This document shows, in pieces, positions 36,063 to 45,011 of a DNA stretch of 64,000 nucleotides. A model generated the notes under the pieces. That model saw only the letters and a program-made list of their open reading frames with translations. It searched no databases and was not told the DNA's origin. This DNA comes from Mycolicibacterium palauense (GTDB lineage: Bacteria > Actinomycetota > Actinomycetes > Mycobacteriales > Mycobacteriaceae): positions 62,001 to 126,000 of the forward strand of contig NZ_NVQF01000004.1 in assembly GCF_002592005.1 (NCBI RefSeq). Reading direction: 5' to 3'. Numbering within the stretch: the first letter of the stretch is position 1; each line of letters starts with the position of its first letter. Made by a program: the position numbers and the translations under genes.

Positions 36063-36088
36063 GTTGCACAATGCTAGCAGAATGCAAC
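36063..36088 (-). promoter_or_regulatory. vapBC operator/promoter
   Basis: Imperfect 26-bp palindrome: outer arms GTTGCA / TGCAAC, perfect centre TGCTAGCA. On the minus strand a -10 box TAGCAT lies 8 nt before the vapB ATG. A similar GTTGCAC...TGCTAGCA block occurs at 39393-39412. Confidence 0.6.
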
Positions 36089-36163
36089 GCTACTGTTAGG
36101 TGAGCGGCACCACCGCCCGCTCCCCTGACCATGCGGAGCCGAGCTTCTCGCTAGCAGTCCCCA

Positions 36164-37588
36164 TCATCGCCCTCTTGCCGTAGCTGTTCGCCGGGCATCT
36201 CCGCGATCGGCGGCATGTCTGTGTCGCTCACCATCGCCAACAGTGTTCGTGCTCGTTGGCGCGGCAGTGTCTTCGCCGCCAACGGCACCCGCCGCGCCCT
36301 GTTCGCGAGAGGAGTGCTCTTCTGGACGCTCTGCGCCGGGGTCGGTGTCTGCGACCTGGCTCGACGCTCCCTCGTCAGTGGCGGTCGGCGTCTCGTCGGC
36401 TGTTAGGTCGATCCCCTCGGCGGTCTCGGTAGCAGCCTCCTGGCTAGTCCCATCATCAGCGCTCTCCCCATCGGGGGCGTCCTCGTCGAGAGCGTGGCCG
36501 CCAACGCTGACAGGGCCGTCGTTGAGTTCGTTGTGCTCGATCGTGTCGGTGCCGACCGTCTCGACGCTACCCGCACTCTCGTCGAGTTCGGTCGACTGCG
36601 CTATAGGCGCCGGCTCGGGCGAAGTTGCACTGACAGGCGCTGCCCCCGCTTCCGCGGCTTCGTTCCCTGGCTCCTGCGTCTGGGGCAGCGCATCGGCTTG
36701 TTCCTGACTCGATGGCCGGTCGTAGGCTGCTTCCACTCGTCGCCGGAGGGGGTCGTTGAGGATGTCGGCGACCCAGCCCAGCCCGACGGCGCGCAGGGGA
36801 TCGAGGAGGGGAAGTTCCTGGGTGGGCACCATCTTGTAGTTGATTCCGTCGGCTGACCACTCGATCATGGCTGGGTCATCGGGGTCGATGTCCATGTAGC
36901 CCTCGGAGTGGATGGAGAACATTCCGTAGACAGCGTTGGCGACCGCCAACGGGTACCACCGCTGCGGGAAGTCGGCCCACCCGTCGTATTGGATCCAAAG
37001 TTCGGTGACGTCAAAACCGGTGTTGGTGGGCACTTTCGGGGTCCAGGGCACCCCGTAGGTGTTCTCGGGGTCGGCGAGGAGAAGTAGCGAGGTGCTCCCC
37101 GGGTCGACCGTGGTGGTGGGTGCGTAGTTACGTAGCCAGAAGCCGACGGCCTGGCTGCCTTGTGAACGCGACATGACCAGCGTGACCCCAGGATCGTTGG
37201 TCAGAGCACGGTCCAGCGCGGCCGCCCCGTCCGCGATCGAGCCATCCTCACCGAAGACGCCATCGATGTGCGAGGAGTCCAGCGCCGCCGGGTAGTCCAC
37301 CTGGACGCAGGTGCTGGGCGCCTCGCACAGCGCCCCTTGTAACGAGTAACGCGTGGTCTCATACCGGTTGTAGTTCAACGGTTCTAGCGTGTAGACGGTC
37401 GTCGGACCCACAGGGATGACAACCTGACCTGACGCCTGCGGCGCGGGAGCACTCACGGCCAAGGCCACCACACAGATCGCTGCGGCGACCGACGCCGGAA
37501 TCGATCGGCTCCAACGGCAACGACGGCCTGGCTGACCCGCGGTTCGAGTGACCGCGACGCGGCGCTCAAACAGACTTCTCGTGGACAT
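36164..37588 (-). CDS. Exported PE-PPE-domain serine hydrolase
   Basis: 474 residues. Basic start, hydrophobic segment (about 32-50, VAAAICVVALAVSAP), then a PE-PPE-type alpha/beta hydrolase domain (about 60-300) with nucleophile region MSRSQGSQAVGFWL (about 139) and a YGVPWTP block typical of the domain. Such domains hydrolyse esters or act on lipids and usually sit behind PE or PPE; here it stands alone behind a signal peptide. The last roughly 170 residues are acidic and disordered. Confidence 0.85.
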   Translation of the reverse strand: MSTRSLFERRVAVTRTAGQPGRRCRWSRSIPASVAAAICVVALAVSAPAPQASGQVVIPVGPTTVYTLEPLNYNRYETTRYSLQGALCEAPSTCVQVDYPAALDSSHIDGVFGEDGSIADGAAALDRALTNDPGVTLVMSRSQGSQAVGFWLRNYAPTTTVDPGSTSLLLLADPENTYGVPWTPKVPTNTGFDVTELWIQYDGWADFPQRWYPLAVANAVYGMFSIHSEGYMDIDPDDPAMIEWSADGINYKMVPTQELPLLDPLRAVGLGWVADILNDPLRRRVEAAYDRPSSQEQADALPQTQEPGNEAAEAGAAPVSATSPEPAPIAQSTELDESAGSVETVGTDTIEHNELNDGPVSVGGHALDEDAPDGESADDGTSQEAATETAEGIDLTADETPTATDEGASSQVADTDPGAERPEEHSSREQGAAGAVGGEDTAAPTSTNTVGDGERHRHAADRGDARRTATARGR

Positions 37589-37649
37589 GAAGCGGGTCCC
37601 TCTCTGCTGCTACCACCTACCGATCGGGTGGGTTGGGCACCACAGAGTC

Positions 37650-37675
37650 TACGTTATGATCCTACGTTATGATCC
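37650..37675 (+). repeat. Tandem 13-bp repeat with -10 boxes (TACGTTATGATCC x2)
   Basis: Two exact head-to-tail copies. Each contains TATGAT; the first lies 8 nt before ATG 37669, giving a leaderless start for the double-HTH gene. Probably an operator-promoter in which the duplication created a second site. Confidence 0.6.
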
Positions 37676-38196
37676 TCTCGCTAGAGGGAAGTCCTGGGTA
37701 TCAGCAACGCTGGTCTCGCAATGCGGACGACACCCCAGGGAAGCCGCGCATGACACGGAAAGTCATGCGTGGCTTTGACCGCGCCAAACTCACCCAGGCC
37801 CGCATCGCCAAGAACCTCAGCGTCGCCGACCTCGCGCGACTGACAGGCATCAGCGTTTCCGCGCTTCACAAATGGGAAGCCGGCCAGGCGACACCGCAGA
37901 TCGACTTCCTCGTGCGGATCATGGCCACGCTGAAGACCCCCATCGACCAGGTCGTCACCATCGATCCCGCTGACCGCTACCCAGGCGACTGGCGCGTCAT
38001 CCGCGGCCTCACACAGCCACAACTGGCCGCCGCTGCACGTATCGCCACCTCAACCCTGCGCGGCATCGAACGCGGCGAAAAAGGCCTCTCCGACGCCAAC
38101 GCCGAAACCCTCGCGCAGATCCTCGGCATCTCCACCGCCGAGTACCGCCAAGCCTATGAACACGCCCGCCAGCGCCCGCCCGGCACCACCGCATAA
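37669..38196 (+). CDS. Regulator with two XRE helix-turn-helix domains
   Basis: 175 residues from ATG 37669 (alternative ATG 37750). Two XRE domains: ARIAKNLSVADLARLTGISVSALHKWEAGQ in the middle and GLTQPQLAAAARIATSTLRGIERGE after it. Two-domain XRE proteins often bind direct repeats, which fits the tandem repeat over its own promoter. It is divergent from the PE-PPE hydrolase gene and may control it. Confidence 0.85.
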   Translation: MILSLEGSPGYQQRWSRNADDTPGKPRMTRKVMRGFDRAKLTQARIAKNLSVADLARLTGISVSALHKWEAGQATPQIDFLVRIMATLKTPIDQVVTIDPADRYPGDWRVIRGLTQPQLAAAARIATSTLRGIERGEKGLSDANAETLAQILGISTAEYRQAYEHARQRPPGTTA

Positions 38197-38253
38197 CACT
38201 GACGCGTCCGGGACCCCAGATCGACTCCTTCCCCGTCGCGAGGAAGGCGCTGG

Positions 38254-39135
38254 TCAACTTGCGGTCGGCTCGATCGCAGTCGTTGCCGGAACCGCCGTGG
38301 TGGGCGTTCCGGGACTTTCGGCAGGAGCGGCAGCCGGCTGCTGCGTTGGGGCGGCAGGGACCGTCGCCTCGCCGAGGGCGGTGCCCTGACTGCCCTCGGA
38401 CGCGGGCAACGGGGTCCCTTGGCTACCGGCAGTAGTCGGCAGCGGGGTGCCCTGACTTCCCTCAGCTACTGGCTCCGGTGTCGCTGCCACCGGGGTGCCC
38501 TGGCTACCTGTGGGCAGTTCGTCGGCGACTGCGGCGCCCTCAGCGCCCAGAAGTGGGGTCTCGGCCGCATCTTCGCCGCCCGCCCCAGCCGAGACCGACG
38601 GTGCGGCCTGGGTGCCCGCTGGAGGGCTCCACTGGCCGCTACCTGTGGGTGAGCCCACCGCCGGCGCCGGCGGTGGGGCAACCCATTGCGCGAGATCGGT
38701 GCCCATCGAGTTGTAGACCACCGTCTCCGGGGCGGGGCCGACCACATCGAAGTAGACCTTCCCCGACGTCTGCTCACCTTGGGCGAGCGCAGCCGGGTTC
38801 ACACCCTGCGGCGTCGCCACCCCGAACAACACCCGATACGTCTGGCCACTACGCGCCCGCGCGTTCAGGTTCGACACGATCGGCTGAACAGTCCCGCGGA
38901 CCGCTGTATCGGTGGCGGTCGCCTCCCACAGCGTCCCGGCCACCCGGTAAGGGATGACGTCGGCGCTCGGCTTCAGATTCGTGACCGTCCAGGCCTGCAC
39001 GACATCGCCGTTAACCAGCTCAGCGGGCTGACCGAAGGTGTGCACTACCGCGTCATCCGCGGCCGCGCTCGGCGCCCCGACCAGACCAAGGCACACCACA
39101 GCAGCCGAAGCGGCCACCAGATTCCGATTCCGCAT
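38254..39135 (-). CDS. MPT63-like (DUF1942) secreted protein with GSQGTP repeats
   Basis: 293 residues. Sec signal peptide (about 1-26, cut near APSAAADD). Residues about 27-155 match MPT63, an immunoglobulin-like secreted antigen (AWTVTNLKPSADVIPY, GTLWEATATDTAVRG). The C-terminal half is Pro/Ala-rich and contains four GSQGTP(A) repeats spaced 11-16 residues apart, absent from MPT63 itself. Function of the family is unknown. Upstream direct repeats are shared with the gene at 48294-50237. Confidence 0.88.
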   Translation of the reverse strand: MRNRNLVAASAAVVCLGLVGAPSAAADDAVVHTFGQPAELVNGDVVQAWTVTNLKPSADVIPYRVAGTLWEATATDTAVRGTVQPIVSNLNARARSGQTYRVLFGVATPQGVNPAALAQGEQTSGKVYFDVVGPAPETVVYNSMGTDLAQWVAPPPAPAVGSPTGSGQWSPPAGTQAAPSVSAGAGGEDAAETPLLGAEGAAVADELPTGSQGTPVAATPEPVAEGSQGTPLPTTAGSQGTPLPASEGSQGTALGEATVPAAPTQQPAAAPAESPGTPTTAVPATTAIEPTAS

Positions 39136-39214
39136 TCAAATCCCCTGACTCGACATGGGCTACTTCAGCAAGCTAACAGCGCGAGGTGGGAAATCGGCCT
39201 GCCGCGCGGCACGA

Positions 39215-39240
39215 AATTTACCGTGCTCGGGAAAATTACC
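39215..39240. promoter_or_regulatory. TTTACC direct repeat upstream of the MPT63-like gene
   Basis: ATTTACC, 6 bp, then GGGAAAATTACC. The ACC triplets are 18 bp apart, exactly as at 50269-50293 upstream of another exported-protein gene. Candidate binding site of a shared regulator. Confidence 0.5.
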
Positions 39241-39267
39241 GACAGACACACGCGGTCTATCAGGGCC

Positions 39268-39282
39268 GATGGCACGTCCCTC
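39268..39282 (+). repeat. Dispersed motif (GATGGCACGTCCCTC)
   Basis: In the 346-bp divergent gap between the MPT63-like gene and the gene at 39482. Confidence 0.6.
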
Positions 39283-39392
39283 AACAAGCCGCGGTAACCC
39301 CGTTTCCTCGCCATAAGCTCGACCCAACACGTCGCCACTCCGGCACAGCACGTGCCGCTTGCAGCGGGAATATCGCCTCAAAGCCTTGTGTT

Positions 39393-39412
39393 GCACTGTG
39401 CTAGCATGGTGC
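39393..39412. promoter_or_regulatory. vapB-operator-like block upstream of 39482
   Basis: GTTGCACTGTGCTAGCATGG shares GTTGCAC and the TGCTAGCA centre, in the same spacing, with the vapBC operator at 36063-36088. It may be a second target of that antitoxin. Confidence 0.4.
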
Positions 39413-39481
39413 TATCACACAGATATGACAGGAGTCCGGCCACTCCCGCACCGGACTAATTAGCACGGAAGGGGGCACGCC

Positions 39482-40114
39482 ATGGCACGAAATGCGCAGC
39501 TTGACGCCCCGATCACCAGTGACGCAGCGATCCCGGAGCGCTACCATTCCCCCATGGAGGGAAATCGCCCGATCGCCGCGCCGCCCGGGCCCCCGCCCCA
39601 GTGGCCGCCCTATTACCCGCCTGCCAAGCCGGCACGGCGGTGGCTCCCCGTCGCCATCATCGTGGCGGCCATCATCATCGCTACCGCCGTCATCGCAGCT
39701 GTACTCCTGAGCCGCGGACCCGACACCGCCGCACCGGCCGGCATCGGGGCGACCGCCGCTCAGAATGCGCCAGCAGAAGGTGTGGCGGCCGAGTCTTCCT
39801 CGACCTGCAAGGCGTGGCGGACGACCAAGCCGGCGCTCGACGCTATCCCCGCCCTGCCCGCAGGATGGGATTGGAACACGCCGAATATCGACACATACGT
39901 TTCCAATCGGAATGCTGCGATCACAAAGGCGCTCGACCTGTTCGAGCCGAAGATCGCCGATACTCCGCCGGATGTGGCTGCTGCGGCCAGAAACTACGTG
40001 ACGGCGAAGCGCACCGAAGTGCGGATGCTGGCCGATAAGACCTTTACGTCCGCAGATGCCGTCACGGTCAATGCCGCCTCGGCCGAGATGAACCAGCTCT
40101 GCGCGACAGGCTAG
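39482..40114 (+). CDS. Membrane-anchored extracytoplasmic protein, 210 aa
   Basis: Pro-rich cytosolic N-terminus (about 1-55), one membrane helix (about 57-80, LPVAIIVAAIIIATAVIAAVLL), then an outside domain with two Cys (SSTCKAW, NQLCATG) that could form a disulphide. Ten nt upstream of the large Ala/Pro-rich gene; the trio 39482-43216 reads as one operon, perhaps an ESX-linked export or assembly set. Confidence 0.75.
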   Translation: MARNAQLDAPITSDAAIPERYHSPMEGNRPIAAPPGPPPQWPPYYPPAKPARRWLPVAIIVAAIIIATAVIAAVLLSRGPDTAAPAGIGATAAQNAPAEGVAAESSSTCKAWRTTKPALDAIPALPAGWDWNTPNIDTYVSNRNAAITKALDLFEPKIADTPPDVAAAARNYVTAKRTEVRMLADKTFTSADAVTVNAASAEMNQLCATG

Positions 40115-40123
40115 GTCGGTGCG

Positions 40124-42664
40124 GTGACACCAATTCCACCTGGGCCTAATGCGGCCGAGATCCTGCAGGGACTGTGGGAGGAGTCGCTGGAGCCTGCAGA
40201 TCTAACGCGACGATCGGTCGAGCTGACCAAGCTGTCTGCAAGTCTGCTGGCGGCATCCCAGGACGGCCAAGTGGGTGCGGTACAGCTGCTCAACTACGGC
40301 CAAGGCGGCCTTGCTGAGGTCATCTCCGCCTCCTGGGTCGAGTACTTCTTGAAAGTCGGTATCACCTCGGCCCAGGTAGGCGAGGCGGCAGCGTGCTTGT
40401 CCCAGTGGGCGGGGATTCTCGGTACGATGCACTTGAGTATGGCTGCTGTAGTCGCCGGTGCGGAGTCGCGAATAGCGATGCTGGAGTCTGCCCGTCCACT
40501 TCTCGAGTTCTTCGGCTATGACGTCCAGCAGCTTATTGATGAAGTGAAAACTGAGGCACAGCAGGCGATCCGGAACATTTCGGCGGCCGCCACGGGCGCA
40601 CTATCTGCAGTGCCGAGCTGGGCCAGCCAGCTCGGCCCCGGATCACTTCCCTCAAGCAGCCCCTCCTCATTGGGACCCGGCGAAGCCTCTCCCCTTGGCA
40701 ACACCTCGGGCGGCGGCAGCAGCGGCGCCTCGGGGCCCGGCGAGGCTACCCCCGCCGGCAACGCCACCGGCGGCGGGAGCAGCGGCGCCTCGGCGCCCGG
40801 CGAAGCTACCCCCGCCGGCAACGCCACCGGCGGCGGCAGCACCGTCGCCGCCTCGGGGCCCGGTCAGGCTGCCGTATCTCCCGCGGGACTCTCATCGACA
40901 GGTCCCGGATCTTCCGGGGCAGGTAGCGGCTCATTGCCATCGGGGTCCGCCGCCGGTGGGGGAAGTTCGGCGCCCGCTACTGGTGCGCCCATGACCACCT
41001 CACCAGCGGCTTCGGCGGCCACTCCTTCTAATACTGGCGCTGCGCCATCGACTGGAAGCACGCCCGCCACGCCGAATATCTCCGGAGCGGAGGGGGCGTC
41101 CTCAGCCGGTTCGTCTTCGGGCGCTCCGTCTACCACTGGTGGTGCACAGCCGATTTCGCAGGCCTCGGCATCGACGACGCCTGGTGAAACGTCGGCTGGC
41201 GCATCTGCTGCGCCGGCGGTTCACACAGCGGCGGCCTCGTCTACAGAGGCGGCTCCTGCCGCAGCTGTCGCTGGTCCTGTGTCGGCGGCGGCCGCGCCGG
41301 CAGCGGCAGCTCCGGCTGCTGCTGCGCCGATGTCGGCCGCACCATTGGCGTCGGCCGCCGCCCCTCTGGCTTCCGCAGCCGCGGGCGCCGTCCCTGCGCC
41401 GCCTCCTGCGCCGCCGCCAACGCCGTTAGCTCCCCTGTCGCCGGCAGCACCTGCCGGCGCGGTGCCCCCGCCACCGCCGACCATGGCGGCGCCTCCGCCG
41501 GCAGCTGGCGTACCGGCGACCGCAACGCCGGGCCCCGCACCGGCTCCCGCTCCCTCTCCTGCACCGAGTCACGGACCGGGCTCTGGGCCTGCACCCGGCG
41601 CACACACGGCCCCGCCGTCGTCGACGCCGGTGACCAATAACTCGTCGTCGCAGCAGAATCCGGATCCTTCTGTGCCGCCGTCGGCTGGTCCGGTCGGAGG
41701 CGGCGGTGTCAGCGGTCCTATCATCGCCCCGCTCAGCGCGTCCGATCCGTTGATCGCGCCGGCCATCTTCACTGCCCCTGTCAATCCCCTTGTGCTGCCT
41801 GATGATCAGGATCTGGCCACTGTCCGCTATGTCGTCGAAGCTGCCGGCGGCGCGTCGGCGGTTCATTGGGCCGCCGGGATGGTCGTGACGAGCGGCCGCC
41901 GGCAGGTTGTGGTGACGTCGGACCGCGGCCGCGGCTGGGTCCCCGCTGAATCCTTCTTGCCCGCGGATGTGGTCATGCCGTGGTCACACGAGGAGTCCTC
42001 CCGCTGGGAGGGCACCCTGGATCCGGCGCGGGTCATCGCCGAGTACGCCGCCGCGGTCTGCGGACAGCTGACGGCCCTGGCGTCCACGATGTCCAGCGCC
42101 CCGGCCGTCACCGCCGGCCTGCCATGGGCTTACGTGGACGGCACCGTGAGCGCGCATCCGGAGCTTCTGAGCGGGCCGGTGGTCACCCGGTTCGAGTTGC
42201 AGGTGTCCGACGCGCGGCGTCGAGCGGTCAAGCACATCGTCGATCCGGTCAAGCAACGAGAACAGGTTCTGTGGCTGGCGTTCAGCGCCGACGAGAAGGC
42301 CGGCTCATCCTCCACTCGGCACAAGCTGCTGCAGCTGTGCAGCTCGAATCTCGGGCGGATCGATCAGCCCCGCTGGGTGTCGTCGTTGCCGTGGGAGCAG
42401 TTGGAAGAGGAGCACCACGATCTGTGCGTCCAGGAGCGCGCGGCCCGAGTCGACGTCCGTGACATTCCGCTCGGGCAGCTGGACACCGAGGGTGGTGCGT
42501 GCCGGCAGCTGCTGGCGCAGGCGTATGCCACAGAGGCTGCGCTGGCGATGCGGAACCCTGTCGCCCCACGGGCGTTGGCTGATGCGACCTACTCGTGGAG
42601 CATGCTGCTCGATGTCCAGTCAGCTGAGCCGACGTCGGCGCCGCCGCAGCTCGCAGGACGTTAA
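40124..42664 (+). CDS. Large Ala/Pro/Gly-rich ESX-substrate-like protein
   Basis: 846 residues from GTG. The N-terminal domain (about 1-165) is all helical with SASWVEYFL and LSQWAGILG, like the helical hairpins of ESX-exported proteins. Residues about 170-550 are low-complexity Ala, Pro, Gly and Ser, with three near-identical GPGEATPAGN-type repeats. The C-terminal domain (about 555-846) is globular (TVRYVVEAAGG, VVVTSDRGRGWVP) and recalls the Rv3899c family (DUF5631/5632) near ESX-2. No Sec signal; probably exported by the ESX. Confidence in the family is modest. Confidence 0.7.
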   Translation: MTPIPPGPNAAEILQGLWEESLEPADLTRRSVELTKLSASLLAASQDGQVGAVQLLNYGQGGLAEVISASWVEYFLKVGITSAQVGEAAACLSQWAGILGTMHLSMAAVVAGAESRIAMLESARPLLEFFGYDVQQLIDEVKTEAQQAIRNISAAATGALSAVPSWASQLGPGSLPSSSPSSLGPGEASPLGNTSGGGSSGASGPGEATPAGNATGGGSSGASAPGEATPAGNATGGGSTVAASGPGQAAVSPAGLSSTGPGSSGAGSGSLPSGSAAGGGSSAPATGAPMTTSPAASAATPSNTGAAPSTGSTPATPNISGAEGASSAGSSSGAPSTTGGAQPISQASASTTPGETSAGASAAPAVHTAAASSTEAAPAAAVAGPVSAAAAPAAAAPAAAAPMSAAPLASAAAPLASAAAGAVPAPPPAPPPTPLAPLSPAAPAGAVPPPPPTMAAPPPAAGVPATATPGPAPAPAPSPAPSHGPGSGPAPGAHTAPPSSTPVTNNSSSQQNPDPSVPPSAGPVGGGGVSGPIIAPLSASDPLIAPAIFTAPVNPLVLPDDQDLATVRYVVEAAGGASAVHWAAGMVVTSGRRQVVVTSDRGRGWVPAESFLPADVVMPWSHEESSRWEGTLDPARVIAEYAAAVCGQLTALASTMSSAPAVTAGLPWAYVDGTVSAHPELLSGPVVTRFELQVSDARRRAVKHIVDPVKQREQVLWLAFSADEKAGSSSTRHKLLQLCSSNLGRIDQPRWVSSLPWEQLEEEHHDLCVQERAARVDVRDIPLGQLDTEGGACRQLLAQAYATEAALAMRNPVAPRALADATYSWSMLLDVQSAEPTSAPPQLAGR

Positions 42665-43216
42665 GTGGCCAGTGCCGCGCTGACGTGCGCCCTGCTGTCG
42701 TCGAAGTACTCCTCGCTGCTGGCTCTCCTGCGTGAGGAGACGGGCGGCGCTGATGTTGTACGCGTCGGTTCGGCCGAGGCGGACGAGCCGTACCCTGCGC
42801 GGGTGCTGGGCCCCGACGAGCTGCCGGGCCCGCCGCCGGCACGGTACGTCATCGAATGCCGACTCAGCGATGGTCACCTGCTGCACGTGTCCGATCACCG
42901 CGGGTTCGGGCTGAGGAAGCTGGCTCGCCCAGCGGTTGCGCCGGATGACTGGATCATCGAACTCTGGTCGGGCCGAGACGATTACGCATTTGGGCTCATC
43001 GACACCGCCGCCTGCAGCGAACGCTGCGTTGCCGGCCTCTTGGATGCCGTGCGGGACGTCCTGCGGGTGCAGGGTATGCGTGTCGCGAGTTCAGCTCAAG
43101 GGCGCGGCGGCGCAAGCGGCGACGGCGGCGTTCTTCTCGCTGACGGTGATCGGCAGCTCGTACTTGACCATGATGGTCAGGTAGTCAACGGCGAAGGGGC
43201 ACCGGGCTTGTGGTAG
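42665..43216 (+). CDS. Hypothetical protein, 183 aa, downstream partner
   Basis: GTG start is the very next base after the TAA of the 846-aa gene, so it is translated with it. A soluble mixed alpha/beta protein (ARYVIECRLSDGHLLHVSDHRG, IIELWSGRDDYAFGLID). Possibly a chaperone or immunity-like partner, unproven. Its last 126 nt overlap, tail to tail, the end of the HNH nuclease gene. Confidence 0.65.
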   Translation: MASAALTCALLSSKYSSLLALLREETGGADVVRVGSAEADEPYPARVLGPDELPGPPPARYVIECRLSDGHLLHVSDHRGFGLRKLARPAVAPDDWIIELWSGRDDYAFGLIDTAACSERCVAGLLDAVRDVLRVQGMRVASSAQGRGGASGDGGVLLADGDRQLVLDHDGQVVNGEGAPGLW

Positions 43217-43789
43217 CTCGGGACTCCACTCGTCCAACGATTTGTCGCTCTTGTCGCGGTTCACTCGGGATGACAGCGCGCGCAGTTCGATGGGGTCGTT
43301 GGCGAAGATCTGACGCTTGCGTGAATCCCATTGCCAGGCACCGGCATTCCAGACGTGGTGAAGGGCCACGGTGTGATCGACTTGGACGTCGCTCAGGTCG
43401 ACTCGCTCGCCGCTGTAGGGGTCTTGGAGCCAACCCGCGATCACTTTGCAGTTTCGGGTGCCGCGCTTAAAGCGCACATCGTGTAATTGGTTGGAAATTA
43501 CCCTGTTCCGAGTATCACAACCCGAAAAATCGCTGGGATCGTTCCACGCGGGTCCGAACGAACAGGCGTCACCTTTCTTGCAGCTGCGCTCGTAGCCGGG
43601 CACGTCGTCGATACGGTCGACTACCTTGACCTGATCGAGCAGTGAGGCCAGATCTCCAGTCGCCTCGGGGGCGGCGATCGCCACGGTGTCACCGCGGTGG
43701 CCGAGGTCGAAGCTCGGGTTCAGCCAGGCCCCGATTGCGATCGCCGCACCCATGAGGACTACTGCGCCGCTCCTCCGCTTGAACCGCAT
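43091..43789 (-). CDS. Exported HNH (DUF1524-type) nuclease
   Basis: 232 residues. Basic start and hydrophobic signal (about 8-24), then Cys-rich GYERSCKKGDACSFG and the nuclease core VDHTVALHHVWNAGAW (about 136-151), a later ANDPIELRA and NRDKSDKSLDEW. This is the secreted His-Asn-His/DUF1524 pattern common in actinobacteria. Predicted extracellular DNase or RNase. The 3' end overlaps the gene on the other strand by 126 nt. Confidence 0.9.
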   Translation of the reverse strand: MRFKRRSGAVVLMGAAIAIGAWLNPSFDLGHRGDTVAIAAPEATGDLASLLDQVKVVDRIDDVPGYERSCKKGDACSFGPAWNDPSDFSGCDTRNRVISNQLHDVRFKRGTRNCKVIAGWLQDPYSGERVDLSDVQVDHTVALHHVWNAGAWQWDSRKRQIFANDPIELRALSSRVNRDKSDKSLDEWSPELPQARCPFAVDYLTIMVKYELPITVSEKNAAVAACAAAPLS

Positions 43790-43918
43790 GCCATGCCTCC
43801 CGATACCGTGTTCTGCCCGCTCAGCCTATCCGCGCATTCCGACAATTCCGGCTGCGCCGACGCATGAATTAGTCTGGTGCATAAGGTGTTTAGGCGATTA
43901 TCGGGTGTGACCTCGACT

Positions 43919-43934
43919 GACGACGCGTCCCCCG
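43919..43934 (+). repeat. Dispersed motif (GACGACGCGTCCCCC)
   Basis: In the gap between the HNH gene start and the DUF2637 gene end. Confidence 0.5.
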
Positions 43935-43983
43935 CCCGACACCGTGTTATAGAACCGCGCCACGGCATGGCAACGTCCGCTCA

Positions 43984-44850
43984 TCACTCGACCGCCCCCG
44001 ACAACGACGCCGCACCGGCCTGCTGGATCCTGCGCACAGTCTCGTGGTGAAGCCCGGAGCTGGAGGCGATCGACCGCTGCGAGGCCCCGTGGTGGGTAGC
44101 CTCCAACACGTCGGCGATCTGCTCGACTGGCCGCTCGGCGATGGCCTTCACCGCCGGGTTCTGCTGCTGCACCGTACGCGCGGCTTCGATCCAGTAGCGT
44201 CGACGATCCTCTTCCTGCTGCACCTGTTGCACTTCCTGTTGCAGCCGAACAGCTTTCACGGTCATCGGACGCACTCGCGACAAGATCGCCGAGCCATGAG
44301 CGACGGCGAGAAGCGACAAAGGAGGCACGACACCGATCGCCGCCTTGAGCCAGGGCGCGAGCCCGGTGCCGGGCTCGATGGTCGCGTGCAGCGCGTTGGC
44401 TCCGACACTGACCATCGCGGACAAGGCTAACACTGTCCAGAAGAACCGACGATTCGCTCGCTGCTGCGCACCGTACGCGCCCAGCGCGAGCACGGCCATG
44501 GTGGACGCCAGAATCGTCCCATCGACGATGATCGGCCACAGCGGCGCCAGGTTGCGCGGGTAGCCGGCCCGGATCGCGAGGTCGGTCAGCGACGCGAAGC
44601 TGAGAACGAACGACGCAACGCCGATGACAGCGGTGATCGCCACGGCGGCAAAGCGGGTGGCGCGCAGCATCTTCGCCGATCCCGGCGCGGCCAGGACCTC
44701 TTCGCCGTCGGCGAAGACCAGATCGTCATCGCGAGGCGGCACCGACGCCGACAGGCCGGGCATCGTCGCGATCGGCGCCGTGGGGGACGGCAGCGCGGCG
44801 CCGTTGCGGGCGGGGTGGGTGTCCAGCGGGGCGTCGTCGACGACAGTCAT
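43984..44850 (-). CDS. DUF2637 membrane protein with C-terminal helix-turn-helix
   Basis: 288 residues. A disordered N-terminus, then four membrane helices (about 65-190; ITAVIGVASFVLSFASL, WPIIVDGTILASTMAVLALG), a coiled Gln/Glu helix, and a tail GASQRSIASSSGLHHETVRRI that reads as a helix-turn-helix. DUF2637 proteins are typical of actinobacterial conjugative elements (SpdB-like). ATG at 44850. Confidence 0.85.
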   Translation of the reverse strand: MTVVDDAPLDTHPARNGAALPSPTAPIATMPGLSASVPPRDDDLVFADGEEVLAAPGSAKMLRATRFAAVAITAVIGVASFVLSFASLTDLAIRAGYPRNLAPLWPIIVDGTILASTMAVLALGAYGAQQRANRRFFWTVLALSAMVSVGANALHATIEPGTGLAPWLKAAIGVVPPLSLLAVAHGSAILSRVRPMTVKAVRLQQEVQQVQQEEDRRRYWIEAARTVQQQNPAVKAIAERPVEQIADVLEATHHGASQRSIASSSGLHHETVRRIQQAGAASLSGAVE

Positions 44851-45011
44851 GGCGTCCTCAGGGCTCTGTGAGATCGTGTGCAATTCGCGGCGAATGAGCC
44901 GAATGCCGCTGGCGCGCAACGCTGATGCTCATTCTTCTGCGCAAATCCTAACACCGCCTGCACCGACTGACCGGCTGCGGCGACCACCGGAAACGACAGT
45001 GCCCAGGCCGG

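Noticed and set aside
40690..40860. Short tandem DNA repeats as a CRISPR or minisatellite element
   Set aside because: They encode the GPGEATPAGN repeats of the 846-aa protein in frame; no spacers and no cas genes.
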